A stretch of DNA of 64,000 bases from Rhyacophila brunnea (Eukaryota; Arthropoda; Insecta; Trichoptera; Rhyacophilidae), in contig JAGYXB010000196.1 in assembly GCA_022495005.1 (NCBI GenBank), positions 496,001 to 560,000 of the forward strand. Direction: 5' to 3'. How positions within the stretch are numbered: position 1 is the first letter of the stretch; each line of letters begins with the position of its first letter. The position numbers were made by a program, and so were the translations under genes. Under the pieces are notes generated by a model that saw only the letters and a program-made list of their open reading frames with translations, searched no databases and was not told the DNA's origin. Below, piece after piece: positions 35,401 to 46,825 of this stretch.

Positions 35401-38400
35401 AATAGCTGACGAAGGTGTGTTGACACTTGCGAGTTCTTAATACCTAAAATTATAGAAGCTGCCGTGATTGCTTCACACTGTAAAACTACATTTTTCAAAA
35501 GGTCTGCTTCATGAAATTTTACTGCAATGACTCGGTTTTTTGTAACTACAGGCAATACTACTTTTTGGTACTTAGAGCCTTATTTAATACACGTATTCAA
35601 TTTATGATGTCATCACCGTCTTCTATACATTTTTAACTCATCAAATAGGCTGTAATAATCTATTGATTCAGTTGAGATAGATAGATGTCACTGTGCATAA
35701 TTTAAATAATATGTCGACACTTGAATAATATCGATTTGTGACTACACATTTTTTTAATGAAAGTAATTATTAAATAATTTCTTAGGAAGAAGTCTTCACC
35801 ACTGATATGTGGCAATGTGAAAGCTGGTACCAATTCATTAAAATAAGTAAACATATTCTGTTACGTCGTAGTCACGTTTTTGCATATTCATCTAATTTTA
35901 ATGTTAAAAACAAAATGTTTATTAACGTGTTAATTAAAATTGTGTCTAGTTATTTTAATAATGTCACATATAATTGCTTAATCCTCAGCACTTAAATTGA
36001 ATATCTGGAATCTCATACTCACAGCGCACCATGGTGAATTCTTGTTGATTTCCCATGCCTTGTCATAACGGCACATGTCATAAATGTCACTGACAACTTT
36101 CTCGTCCAAGTTGTACCGGTAACCGAGGTGAGAAGACACGTTTTGAATGAGCTGCAATATGAAAATGATTATTATAGTACCTGTACAGATGCATGGATTA
36201 ACTGGCACCAATAGTATGTAAATTAACCTACAGTACATTCTCAGTAATCCGCCACTCGATTATCCGACAACTATTATAATCCGCCGCTATTTTTACTAGT
36301 TGAAAGCACAAAATCAAGCTCTATATTTGGAAACTTCTCCTTCGTAAAACATACGTTCATTGCGAAGAAAGTAATGTACCAGGGAGGAGAAGGCCCAAGG
36401 ACCGCATCACAATTATGCCGTGCTCCAATGCAACCGGGATACACAAACTGAAGCATTTGGTCATAGGGAAAGCCAGGAATCATAAGCCATTCAAGAATAT
36501 CTGCCTCACTGAACAACTGGTTGTGTCCAGTGATTTACTATTTAATATTTGGTTAATAAACTTAGTTTATAAATATGTATAATTTAGTAAATACTTGATT
36601 TTGATTATAAATAAAACCGTAATTTGCTAATTTCTCAAAAAAAAAACTATTTTACAAAATACCTGTTTTATTTTTTAACATATTTTGTATGTATAATTCG
36701 CCACTTTCACTAATTGGACACTTGTCTGGTTTTTGGGGTGGCGGATTACTGAGAGAGTACTGTATCATGATAATAACTGTTTATAATATAATTATAATTA
36801 TATCGTCAATCTTATTCTTCAAGCGTAAGTGAGACGCGTTGTTGTCATCTTATGACGCAAATGTTTGACTGGTTGTGAAATTTGGTAAACTTCAAAATGC
36901 TCTAGATCAGGGGTTAACAAACTTTTTCGTCAACGGGACAATTTTGAAATCAAAAATATTTGGCGGGGTAAATATTTTGTTTTTAAAAAATATCAGGCAA
37001 AAAATATTTCATTGTGTAAACTTATATTTTTAACTAAACTACTGATAATTATGTTCTCTTAAGATTGTATATTTACCGTTTTGTATTCCTCCTTCATGGT
37101 GAAGAGGTTGACTTGTTCTTTGGTGGCCGGGTTGTTCTTGACTTCGTCAATCCAGGATCTGCAGAATTCACTCAACTACAAGTAAAATAAGCCGAAATGG
37201 GTAAAGTGAAATATGTACAATCAGTATGTATCAAAATGAATGTGTTTTTTCAGGTTACATGTAAATTGTACGTATTACATTTCACCGTAGCACAGTTCGC
37301 CGTGAGCTTTCTTATCGGAAAGAGATGATAAAATTACGCGTTGTTCATGGATTGCAGACAATAATGTTCCAATTTTATTAGATTCAATACGAACATAAAT
37401 ATAATACGATAATAACGCTGTCATTATTGTTATCAGATATTAAATTTGATATGTCTGATTTGATATTTTATCTAACCTAACCTAACCTAACCTTCTAAAC
37501 TAAAAAATAATCCAGTATATTGGCTATTTTCAAAGTTTGTTTGCCGCAGGTTTCCTGTAAACCGACAAGAACTGTGTTTTATTTCGACATGAATCTCAGT
37601 ACAACGCAAAGAGGTTGGACGGTCTTTAATATATGACCATTTATTTCCGATACAACATTTCACGGTGAAGAATGATACAGTGAACTGCATACGTGCAAAT
37701 TTCCTGATATGGTTTTTTTTATTATATAGATTTGAAACATTGTTGTTATTTTGACGAAACTAATAATTTAATAAATCGATTGAGGCATTATTTGTATCCA
37801 GTAAATACTTATACATACATGTTTTGGTTAAATAAATGCTTTGTTTAGCAAATCATGTACTTATTTACTGAAACTATCAAATTCGTCATGTTATGTGATG
37901 ATGAAAGAAAGGAAGGATGACTTAAAGAATCCACAGAATTTTGCTATTAGTGTTTCAAGCATGAGTATGGCATAATGGTACCCATCACAACCAAGCCAGT
38001 AGGCGATGAGAAATTCAATTCAAAGGATTGCAAACCTTTGCGTCTACGGGTTTCTTTCCTATCTGTAAAATCGTTTTAAAAAAATAATGTTTTAGTTGTT
38101 GTGGAAGAAACTCTTTTTGGTGTTACAAACTACTGGGTTCCAGGCTACAGCGATACCGGGTTAAATTCCCAATGAGCTCATAACGTTTCTAAGCCTAGGT
38201 GTGTTTCTCTACTAACTGTAATAATTATTGTCATTCATATTTTTTGTAGTAAAGAAGTGACATCTATGAAGTAAAATTTGAAGTCGGTATTAAACCAACT
38301 ATTCATGATGTCTTTTCTTGAATGATTAATAGATGCCACTGTCAATAATTGAACTATCACCTTGTGACACTATTCTCAATCGATATTTTATTACCTGTAG

Positions 38401-41400
38401 CATAGTATCGTTAGCGGTGGCCAGTCTGGGTCGGACCATGTCGATTGAATCCCTACCGAAGAGTCCATCCAAGAATGCACGGTAGCTGTCTTTTGTGCGC
38501 CTCGAGTCAGTATAAGAGAACTGTAACAGAAAGTTGATAATGTTTAGGAATAAACACACTTGATAGATTTGCTATTATTATAGTTGGAATATTTTTTATT
38601 ACACTTTGTATTTTATGTAAAACCCCCTTGTTCTATATTTTGGCATATTATTTTTAATAAACCAGGCTCTGGCTTTTCCTATTAATTGGAATAAAATATA
38701 TACCTATTATTATAATGCCCTAACTTATAAATGAATATTTTTTCTATCAATTGATTATAACATAATATCGTGAGGTGCTGCCAAAAGTTGGTAAGTCGTT
38801 AATTTAGGTATTTTGAGTTAACAACGGATTATGTGTCTATTTAAGTATAGATATGTATGTTAGAAACAAAATTCAAGGCCATCTGATATTATAGAATATG
38901 CACATAACAGTGGCGAAGGGTGAAGGTAGACTGTTGAGATCTGACATAAAAAGTGACCACTAAACTTTGTCAGTCAAGGGTATTTGTTTTTATTGAACTA
39001 AGATTACAGTGTTCATGGAGTGCTGGTTAGTTTTTAAAAATCAATTAAACCCTGCCTAACCAAGCCATAATAGTTTTGGTATGCTATGGGTGGTTTGACA
39101 AAGCTGATATACATTTTTTCAGTTATACTTATTTGTTTTAGATATTACAGATGATATTAGGTTAGTTTTCTTTAAATTAATTAAGCCCTGGATAAGCTAA
39201 ACCATAATAGATAAAAAATATTCTTCTATCTATAAAATTATATATATTATGATTTAATGGCATAACTTTAGATATTTTATGGGTAGATGAATTAATAGCT
39301 TTTGACTATTATCTATTTTGGCTTAATTTACGCAGGGTTTAATTGAATTTTAAAAACTAACCAACACTGTCTGACCATTGTTATCTTAGTTCAATGAAAA
39401 CAAATATGTATGACTGAAGAAGTTTAGTATGCAATATTTAAGTCAGTTGTTATTAGCCTACCTCCACTCTTCGCCACTGGCACATAAAGCATAAAGAAAT
39501 TAGCATTGTGCGAGATTTTATAGGGCATGTAAAACTTTCAAATTGAATTAATTACTCTATAACATGATTTTGAGACTTACCAACTTTTGGCAGTAATGTA
39601 AATTTACTAATTTATTGATGTGCAGTGCTGCCAATTGTACAATAATCATTTTTTCCACTAATAAATGACTTACTTGGTAGTTTCTCATTGAGTACTGAGG
39701 AGGAAGTAGATCTGGGAATTTAGATTGCCACCTCTTGGCCATGTACTTGATGTCGTCGTACCCTTGATAGGTGAGGTCCTCGGCAAAGCTCCTGGTGAAA
39801 TTGCGATTCCATGTCCAAGCTTTTAGATTGTCAAGATCTTGCTTGCAAAGGCGGTCCTAGAAATAGACATAGAGACATAATAAAAATGTGTCAACATTTA
39901 TTCACATAATGACATGTTTTCTTGTATCAATTAGTTTCCACTTTGATGATTTAAGGCTATAACTCAGCTGGGGCACGGTCTAAAAAGATCGTGACTAGAC
40001 GATGCGTGGATTGTGTAAATGACGCGTGCCGAACGAAATATAATTTGTGATAAAAATTCAACATGCGTCCATTTAATGTTCTGTTTATTGTTCTATTAGT
40101 AACAATAATAATATATTCATTGACATGTTTTCTTTTTCAAGTAAATGGGTAACGTTTTTTAGTCATCTTTACACGATTTAAGAAATAATACCCCCGTCGC
40201 CATCACGAAACAAATTTACGTGTTCACAGCTCGACTTTCGCTCTCCGATTACCAGCGAGTCCAAAATTTCGCCGCACCTATAGTTGAAAATTATTTGCCG
40301 TTTCACTGAAGTATGCTCTAAGCCCGTGCAATGTGAAAAATATGATATTTGATGAAATCTGGAGCCCGAGCTCGAAAATTACCCTTTGTGTCCGTGCCTG
40401 CGCCACCGTACATTATATTATTAATATATTCATATGTTTTTTTATCATATTTATTTGAAGGGTCCATTTTGCCCGGTTTTCCCTAGGTACCTACTAAGTT
40501 ATTAAATTGCAATATTAGAAAGAAAAAACCTTACCATATCTGGGGCCGTTTTCCTGATTTCATAATTGGAGATAATCTCGTCCCTCACGAACAACAGTTT
40601 GGGAAGACTCTCCATTCCTCTCACTCCTGGAAGCCGGGTCCCGTGTCGGTTGTACGACCAAAAGAGCACAGGCTTGCAAACTGGAATAGAAAATACGTTT
40701 ACTATGTGGACTGGACATGTTGTTCGGTGAGTGGACAAATGCCGTCATATGGTGGTACCACAGAACAGATAATAAATAGAATTCCAATAGGCTATATTCA
40801 ATACGCCGCATGGTGAAGCAGGCTTTTGAATGTGTGAGTGTCCTACGAAAATGAAGCACTTATTATGCACGTGTAATAGTGTGTGTAATACACCAACATT
40901 AAATGAGCGTAAATGCATAAACCGAGCGCAGTTTTCAGTATTCGACGTTAAACGTATTCTAGACACGTGTGTAAGTTTAACCCGGATTCATCCTTACTCG
41001 AGTCGGTTACCTGCTATCGCCTTACCCGTTGTGTATTTCAGTTCCCATTATTTCTGAGTTCCCTGGGTGGTACCCAAGGGGCACTAAATGACTACAGGGA
41101 TGCCAGCTGGATTGTCGAACTACTAAATTTCGTTATTTTTCTTCTTCTATTGGCAGCCCGGAAAAGAAAGTGGTTGCCCGTGTTCTGGTTTGAAGCTTTT
41201 TGCAATGTTTTATATAACCTGTGTACCTATGCATTTCTCGGTGTTTTATTCTATTATTAATTTTAAATAAAATAGTTGATGTATGCATTGCTTTTGACTC
41301 TTCTTCTTCTTTGTCCATATCCGCCCCTTAACTGGAGCATATGGACACCACGCGGCGCCTCCAAGAATCCCTGTCGCTCGCCAGTCTTCTTGCTTCATTC

Positions 41401-44400
41401 CAGGTCAAACCAGTATCCCGTAGCTCCGCCATATACACTCTGTAGATTGTATTTAGCGGCCTTCCAGGTCGCCGGAATCCGGTTGGCTTGAAGAACAGGC
41501 AACCAGGTTAAAGTTCTCTTCTGGCATCCGCAGCACGTGGCCAAGCCAGGTCCAACGTCGCCTTTTCACTTTCAGCGTGATGAGAGGCTGCTTGGTGCGT
41601 TCTCTTATCTCCTCGTTGCTCCTAAAATCATACCACCGCACACCCAGTATCCATCGCAAACATCTGTTTCCGAAGCTCAGTATACGGTTGCGCTGAGCCT
41701 TCGTAAGGTGCCATGATTCGCTACAGTAAAGCAGCACCGTCAGAATGCAAGCGTCGAATAGGCGGCATTTGGTTTTGACCGAGTACAATCGTGAGTCCCA
41801 GACATTTCGCATCGAGTTGAATGTTGCTCCAGCCATTCCCATTCGGATAGCAAGCTCTTTCTGCAAAATGCCATCTCCCGTCATGTGTACCCCCAGGTAC
41901 TTAAACCTGTTGACGCTCTCGATGTTTTGTCCATCGCTAATCAGAGGGTAATCTGGATCAGGACAGGTGCTATTGCACAAGACGTTGGTTTTCTTCGCGT
42001 TGATTTTCAAACCAACGCGAGAGGAGTTGTTATGCAACCACACTAGCAAACAATCTACGCCAAAAGGTAATGTAGTACATTATGTATCTAATCTATAGTT
42101 ATTATTGCTTCATAATGCAAATCTGTTATTAATATTTTTACCATATTGTTTTATAGTAAGTTTATGACTTACTATGTATTGAAAAATACTAGTTCGCTAG
42201 GTCTTTGACCTGAGTCTGTCAATGAAATTGCTGTAGCTACCTACCTATTAGATTATCTGGATTTTACAATCTAGCTAGAGGCCATAACGTAATGTTAAGT
42301 AGTAGAGGTGAAGCCGATTCAACTGTTAATATTTATCACTGATTAGGTTAATGAGTTAAAATGACGATAATGCAACACTATGTTATATATGTTATGACTT
42401 TTGATGTTATGTTTTATGATTTTGAATAAAGAACAGTAAAGAATATTGTTGATAAACATTGCCAGCGTTCGAAATTCAAAATTGTACAAACTGAAGCGCT
42501 CGATAATATTTCGAAAAGTATAGAATGGTTTGGGCCCACGTTGGGCGCCAGTTATACCTAGTATTTATAAAAAAAGAAGCACTTTTTTCTATTTGAGTAT
42601 ACTACAAACGGTACACGAAAACAGATTAACAAGATGATTAGCTCGATCAAATAATCAGATGGACTTGCGAAAGGATTAGTTCAGTTCAGGTAGGTATCAC
42701 ATTTGGCAACTAGAACTTACGAACCTCGATAGTGTTAACAAGGCTAAAATCCCGAAGAAGCTTTATGGCGACAACCATGCCTCTGACCGTCTCACCCGAA
42801 GAAGATAGACTATCCGCATTGGAGGCGAACCTAGCCTCTGAGGGTCTCGAAGATTGGGTAAAGCCGGCAGAGCATCTCCCACCTGGAGCCAGTCTCGGGT
42901 ATCGTACATGGAAAGCCCTAAACAGACTGTGAACCATGGTAGGGCGCACTCGAGACAACATGGTGAAGTGGGGGTTTTCCGATGACCAAACCTGCGAGTG
43001 CGGTGAAATGCAAAGCATGAAGCACCTTTTTTCATACACGGTTGCCCAGTAAGCTGCAATTTCGACGAGATCCTACAAGCCGAGGAGAATGGTGTTGCCT
43101 TCGCCAACTTCTGGAGCGACACATTGTAGCTATTGAAGACCCGACACGACAAAGAAAAGTGTAAGGTGCTTAGTTTCAGTCAAAATAGACGAACCGTATG
43201 ATCAAAAGAATCAGCGCTAATCAGACTAAACTGACTGGCTGTAAGACTGTGAGAGAAAAAAAAATACAGATTCAACATAGAGTTAAATCCTAATCCGTCT
43301 GCATAGTGTTTGCGGCGTCCAGTCAATGGGCAGCGTCATCTATATAACGGACTTTCGGCTTTAACGGACACCCTCTCACCCGCATTAGTCCGTTATATCG
43401 AGGTTCTACCGTACCTACATAATTATTGTTACTGTTTTCATTTATAATGGCATTTGATGGATTGTTTTATATTTAAAAAAAATGTTTCGTGTATTAAAAT
43501 TTGGTTAAATAAATAGTGTGTTGGGGATGATTAGTCCCGTTTTGATATGGGGTCGTTCATCTGACGTCACCGCCTAAGGGGAGGATCTGATATAATATAC
43601 TGATTGTTTTTTGATGAAGGGTTATAGGAAATGTGACTTCACAAAACCAACAAAATATCATTTTTTTCGGAGAATAAATACAATATTCCGCGAGAACATT
43701 ATAGGTACTTAAAATCGATCATTTTCAACGGGGGTCAGAATACCAAAAAATGTGTGACGTTATTTATCTAGGACCCTATGTAACAATGCGAATGCCGAAT
43801 GGTAGAGGTATACATACATTCTAACGATTTTAAGCGATTCGAAAGTTGATTACGTTGGTACGGTTAATCTACCTGTCGGATTTAACCAAATGGTCAGACA
43901 AAGGCGTCCTAATTACCACTATGATAGGTGATAGGTAACTACCTACTCAATTATTGGATTGACTCATTTAAACTTTTGTGTAGTAATAGCACCCGTACAC
44001 GTGCATGGATTTACTTGTACCAATAGTTTAAACTATCGCGCTAATAACTCTGTTTACACGTAAACGTGCCGACTGTCTCGCCAATCTCATTCTTCAAGAG
44101 TGAGCGAGACGCGATGTTATCATTGTATGGTACTATTTGACAGGTCGTGAAAATCGGTTAACCTCAAAATGAGTCTCTGCGCGGTGTAATTCATTTTTTT
44201 ACCGGCAGGTTCGCCACTTTATTTCTACTGTGATCGCACGGTCCAATAATTGTCACGTGAAAATTATAAAGCTTCTGAACTTTTTTGATTCATGCATGCA
44301 ATCTTCCATTTTGCACGATAATACGTGTTTACGGTGCATTTTTCGTCTTATAGCCGCGATAATACGTACTGTCAGCAGTAAATCCACGCACGTGTAAGCG

Positions 44401-45947
44401 GGGTATACATTCATGTGAGCTTTGTAACATTGATATATGTTTTGTTTCATACACTCGTACTGTTATGCAATCGTTTTTATAAATTCATATGCAAATGTAA
44501 AAGTAATAATAATTGTTATGTACACGTACACACTTCGGGTAGCCACGTCACGTCACTGCCCCGACATGGTCGATTCGCCAATGAACATGTAAGAAAGTTT
44601 AATCATTGCGCCCCGTTTTGATTTAAGTATGACTATTATACATGGCCCCACACCCTGAAGCGGGCCCCCAAGCCAGGATCTTTGGTACGCCCCCGACCTA
44701 TAACTAAGATTAATGGCGGTATGGCGCTCTACAGTAACTTTTTCCAAATGGTGTTCGAGGTAAAATTAAGAATATTTAGTATATTTTTAGTATTTTTTAA
44801 ATACATGCCCTTGAATTGTTGAATTTTCGTGTAACGACACACATCAAAAATTGCATTGCATAACTACATGTCATAGCCGGCTCGCACATCACAACTCGCC
44901 TCGTGTGCCTGACCGCCATAAATCAAAACTTCCGAGAACGGGCAGCCGGTGTTCCATGATACAACCTCACACATCTGCCTAGCGATATCGACATTCGCCG
45001 CATCGCGGCTGCTCCGAACGCGGCGACAGTCTGGAGAGAAATGGCTGATTGTGCGGCTGTGCGCATGCGCGGAGTTGATATTGGCCGATGTCGACATGCA
45101 GGCTCTGGCCGATGCAACTGCGACGCTGCGACGCTGCCGCATGCGTCGAGTTGCGTTGGCCAATCTGCGAAGCTCCATTTGATAACGTTTGTTTCTTGGT
45201 TTACGATGACGTCACATCGACGAATTCGTCGTAAGACGCATGCGGCGAGTTCTGATGTGCGAGCCCTCTTAAAACCATAAACAACATTAAAATTTAACGT
45301 AAATTAGCCCCGCAGGCGACTTTTTTATTATTAGGGTACTCGTGATGAGTATTTATCTCAGTTATCTGGTTGACCCACCACGTCGGGCCCCTCCTAAGCT
45401 TGGGCCCAAAGGCTAAAGCCCTATCAGTTTTCCCATTATGGGGGCCATGCTATTATTCCTCAGTCGAGACGACTTTCAATTTGCGACTGAGCCAACTGTG
45501 AGAGTAATGATTTACAAAAACTGGAATTTTAAACATGATAATTTTATTTTAAATAATCAATAGAAACTATAATAATGTTTTGCAAAAAAACGTAGTATAA
45601 TAACTCGAATTTGCATATATTTATATCAAATCAAGCAGTAATGTTGTCCAATACGAAAGCTCGAATCGAGATAAATAAAAAGGATATCAGTTATACCTAT
45701 ACATTTTATTTTATAGATACATCGATATATTTTATATGAATAAAAATAAATGCTTACATGGTACATTATGCTGGTTGCTGTCTTTTCCCTTGACGAATTC
45801 ATAAGCAGACTTGGTGCCGAAGCGAAGATATGGCTCGTAGTCCGATGCCAGGCAGTAGCCCTCGCGCTGGGCGCTGACTATGCACGATACTGCCAGGAGG
45901 ATCAGACCAGTGAGGAGACCTCTGAGGCCATTTGATGCTGTAGTCAT
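32410..45947 (-). CDS. Multiple inositol polyphosphate phosphatase 1-like, copy 2
   Basis: Coding exons in transcript order: 45758-45947, 40535-40680, 39674-39856, 38395-38520, 37077-37175, 36023-36151, 34299-34452, 33171-33366, 32410-32656. They sum to 1470 nt (489 residues plus stop). All junctions are GT...AG with phases identical to copy 1, so the reading frame is intact. Signal peptide at residues 1-26 (VSA before QREGYC); RHGTRLP at 75-81 is unchanged; the proton-donor position reads His355-Ser-Gln357 instead of HAE. Exon 5 has four more residues than copy 1 (within WIDEVKNNPATKE), probably the ancestral length. The last residues after GSIT are RCNT, against twelve different ones in copy 1, because foreign sequence abuts the end of the frame. 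An upstream in-frame ATG at 46019 exists, but the start at 45947 matches copy 1. Expected role: extracellular or ER inositol phosphate hydrolysis, if catalytically competent. Confidence 0.93.
32745..32830 (-). repeat. SINE family S, tail fragment
   Basis: Matches the end of family S (TTTGACCATGTCCGATCCTA, compare 29170). In intron 8 of copy 2. Confidence 0.4.
33171..33366 (-). CDS. Copy 2 exon 8, altered proton-donor motif
   Basis: Encodes IYFAHSQMMQALITALG exactly as in copy 1. The five differences from copy 1 lie outside the motif (DQ for ER, T for A, M for T, G for A). Same length and phase as exon 8 of copy 1. Confidence 0.9.
34845..35156. mobile_element. MITE with CACCTTACTATTAA ends
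   Basis: Left CACCTTACTATTAA then CCTCGTAAGTC, mirrored at the right. About 310 bp, in intron 6 of copy 2, absent from copy 1 intron 6. Directly followed by another inverted-repeat element. Confidence 0.65.
35168..35603. mobile_element. MITE with GAATACGTGTATTAA ends
   Basis: About 40 bp at each end are inverted repeats with few mismatches (ATTGAATACGTGTATTAA, then CTAAGTACCAAAAA). No coding capacity. In intron 6 of copy 2. Confidence 0.7.
36231..36762. mobile_element. pogo-like element, defective
   Basis: Ends CAGTACATTCTCAGTAATCC and, mirrored, CAGTACTCTCTCAGTAATCC, flanked by TA. The 80-codon minus-strand frame inside has no recognisable transposase motif. It interrupts a repeat related to 43991-44403, in intron 5 of copy 2. 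Confidence 0.8.
37278..37691. mobile_element. MITE J copy
   Basis: Same family as 14385-14745, with a CCTAA tract (37479-37493) inside. In intron 4 of copy 2. Confidence 0.55.
38908..39479. mobile_element. hAT-like MITE (CAGTGGCGAAG ends)
   Basis: Left CAGTGGCGAAGGGTGAAGG and mirrored right CAGTGGCGAAGAGTGGAGG. Perfect 8-bp duplication GCACATAA (38900-38907, 39480-39487). Related copy at 47099-47670; end fragment near 59128. In intron 3 of copy 2. Confidence 0.88.
39951..40322 (-). mobile_element. MITE family B copy
   Basis: Starts TTAAGGCTATAACTCAGCTG; the other end reads TTTCACTGAAGTATGCTCTA. In intron 2 of copy 2, not matching any B site in copy 1. Confidence 0.6.
40535..40680 (-). CDS. 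Copy 2 exon 2, RHGTRLP catalytic motif
   Basis: Encodes residues 64-112 with RHGTRLP intact. Same length and phase as copy 1. Donor GTAAGG, acceptor CCAG. Confidence 0.92.
40755..41075 (+). repeat. Dispersed repeat I
   Basis: Contains TTTTGAATGTGTGAGTGTCC, a CACGTGTGTAAGTTTA word and CAGTTCCCATTATTTCTGAG. Related blocks lie at 52800-53105, 53140-53290, 53385-53515 and, reversed, 60080-60260. Non-coding. Confidence 0.5.
41298..42060 (-). pseudogene. LINE reverse-transcriptase C-terminal fragment
   Basis: The minus strand is open for about 198 codons: GLKINAKKTNVLCNST (thumb-side of RT), FKYLGVHMTGDG, LYCSESWHLTKAQRNRILSF, RCLRWILGVRWYDFRSNEEI and LGHVLRMPEENFN, then an AAGAAGAAG tail. No RT active-site block, so 5'-truncated. 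Longest member of the family seen at 11519-12292. Intron 1 of copy 2. Confidence 0.85.
42551..43303 (-). mobile_element. LTR of a Gypsy-like element, with LINE insertion
   Basis: On the minus strand it begins TGCAGACGGATTAGG and ends just before TGGCGCCCAACGTGGG (42535-42550), which looks like a lysine-tRNA primer-binding site. Removing the LINE fragment leaves about 320 bp resembling 48610-48961. No gag or pol follows; sequence below 42530 is not recognisable. Confidence 0.55.
42738..43155 (+). pseudogene. Jockey-type LINE tail fragment
   Basis: Plus strand encodes, with stops, DWVKPAEHLPPGASLGYRTW, NRL, then NMVKWGFSDDQTCECGEMQS and MKHLF, the cysteine/histidine knuckle at the end of jockey-like RTs. 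It interrupts the LTR remnant; the related LTR at 48820 is continuous here. Confidence 0.7.
43310..43990. other. Unassigned intron 1 sequence of copy 2
   Basis: No gene. Starts with GTTTGCGGCGTCCAGTCAAT directly beside the LTR end. Confidence 0.35.
43991..44403. mobile_element. MITE with CACGTG-containing ends
   Basis: Left CCGTACACGTGCATGGATTT and mirrored right TTACACGTGCGTGGATTT. Related to the sequence flanking the pogo-like element at 36178-36906. Non-coding. Confidence 0.55.
44878..45267. mobile_element. GC-rich MITE (GGCTCGCACATCA ends)
   Basis: Left GGCTCGCACATCACAACTCG and mirrored right GGCTCGCACATCAGAACTCG. The interior is strikingly GC- and CpG-rich for this window. Frames open on both strands are a by-product of composition. 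In intron 1 of copy 2. Confidence 0.75.
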
Positions 45948-46075
45948 TGTGACGAAGCACCTTGTGGGCTGTAAAAGAGAAGTAAACATTTTGTAAAAAG
46001 ATAGCGGCCTCGCACACACAAACTAGATGCAACCGCAACTTATCTGTGTACACCAGAAAACACAAAAATAAAAGA
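45948..46075 (-). promoter_or_regulatory. 5' flank or 5' UTR of MINPP copy 2
   Basis: Upstream of the start codon; a TTTTACAG acceptor-like site (about 45970) could join an untranslated first exon. GATAGCGGCCTCGC is shared with copy 1. No promoter element is certain. Confidence 0.45.
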
Positions 46076-46189
46076 AGCGGGTAACCTTCTGGATGTAGAT
46101 GTAAAAAGTTATAATAATTATCGAGTGGGGAATATGGGATAAACGAATAATTAAAAATGACGTGTTAAAGAATATAGTATTTTCAATGT

Positions 46190-46365
46190 GTGCCAGATGG
46201 AATCCCGAAAGATGGAATCCCGAATGCCCAAATCACGAAAACCGATATCTCGAAAGCGAAAGGCGTCATAGGGATTTCGGCTTTAGGGAATTTGGTTATC
46301 GGGATTTTGGCCATTCGGGATTTCAGCTTTTGGGATTCCATGTTTCGGGATTTGGTCAATAGAGA
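46190..46365. repeat. Degenerate AATCCCGAA repeat block
   Basis: About ten imperfect AATCCCGAA units, first in one orientation then inverted (GGGATTTCGG). Same motif class as 1-110 and 6938-7654. The long frames here come from the repeat. Confidence 0.65.
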
Positions 46366-46375
46366 GCATAATATG

Positions 46376-46631
46376 AGTGGTTCACAAGCATAGTGAACCA
46401 AGTCCATTCTGGTTATTTTTGGGTAAGCTAGGTTCAAACATAATATTTGAGTATTTCTAAATCTGTAAGGGTGTGATTTCAATTCTAAAGTGTTATTTAG
46501 AGTAAATTTAAGTTATTGTGTAAGGGAAATCATACCCTTACAGAATAAGAAATACTCAAAAATTATGTTTGAACCTAGCTTACTCAAAAATAACCAGAAT
46601 GGACTTGGTTCACTATGCTTGTGAAACACTA
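46376..46631. mobile_element. Fold-back element, about 105-bp arms
   Basis: Arms of about 105 bp (for example CACAAGCATAGTGAACCAAG) are inverted with only a few mismatches around a short centre, flanked by ATATG on both sides. The low divergence suggests a young element or arm conversion. Confidence 0.85.
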
Positions 46632-46825
46632 ATATGCATTACAGTTTGTCACGTAAACGAAACGCGTATTAAATATTGGTAATATTTGAGGAAACTCAGT
46701 ATTTCTTGCATTGTATAGCTAAAATACTAATATTTTTGCAGTGTGACCAAAAATATTTTCGATGCAAAAATTAGGAGTTGAACTAAGAGATTTTATCAAA
46801 CCCTACATTATACAAGACTACTGAG

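Noticed and set aside
36274..36516. 80-codon frame in the pogo-like element
   Set aside because: No DDE, helix-turn-helix or CENP-B-like motif visible.
36902..37020. hAT end (CAGGGGTTAACAAACTTTTT)
   Set aside because: Looks like a left hAT terminus, but I found no partner end or target duplication.
44864..45280. Several overlapping frames of 60-104 codons on both strands
   Set aside because: They fall in the GC-rich MITE, where stop codons are rare by composition; no family motif in any frame.
45948..46019. Longer N-terminus for copy 2 from an upstream in-frame ATG
   Set aside because: Copy 1 lacks it; the extension would bury the signal peptide and crosses a likely untranslated splice acceptor.
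46162..46482. Frames of 66-99 codons on both strands
   Set aside because: Produced by the repeated AATCCCGAA unit, which stays open in several frames.
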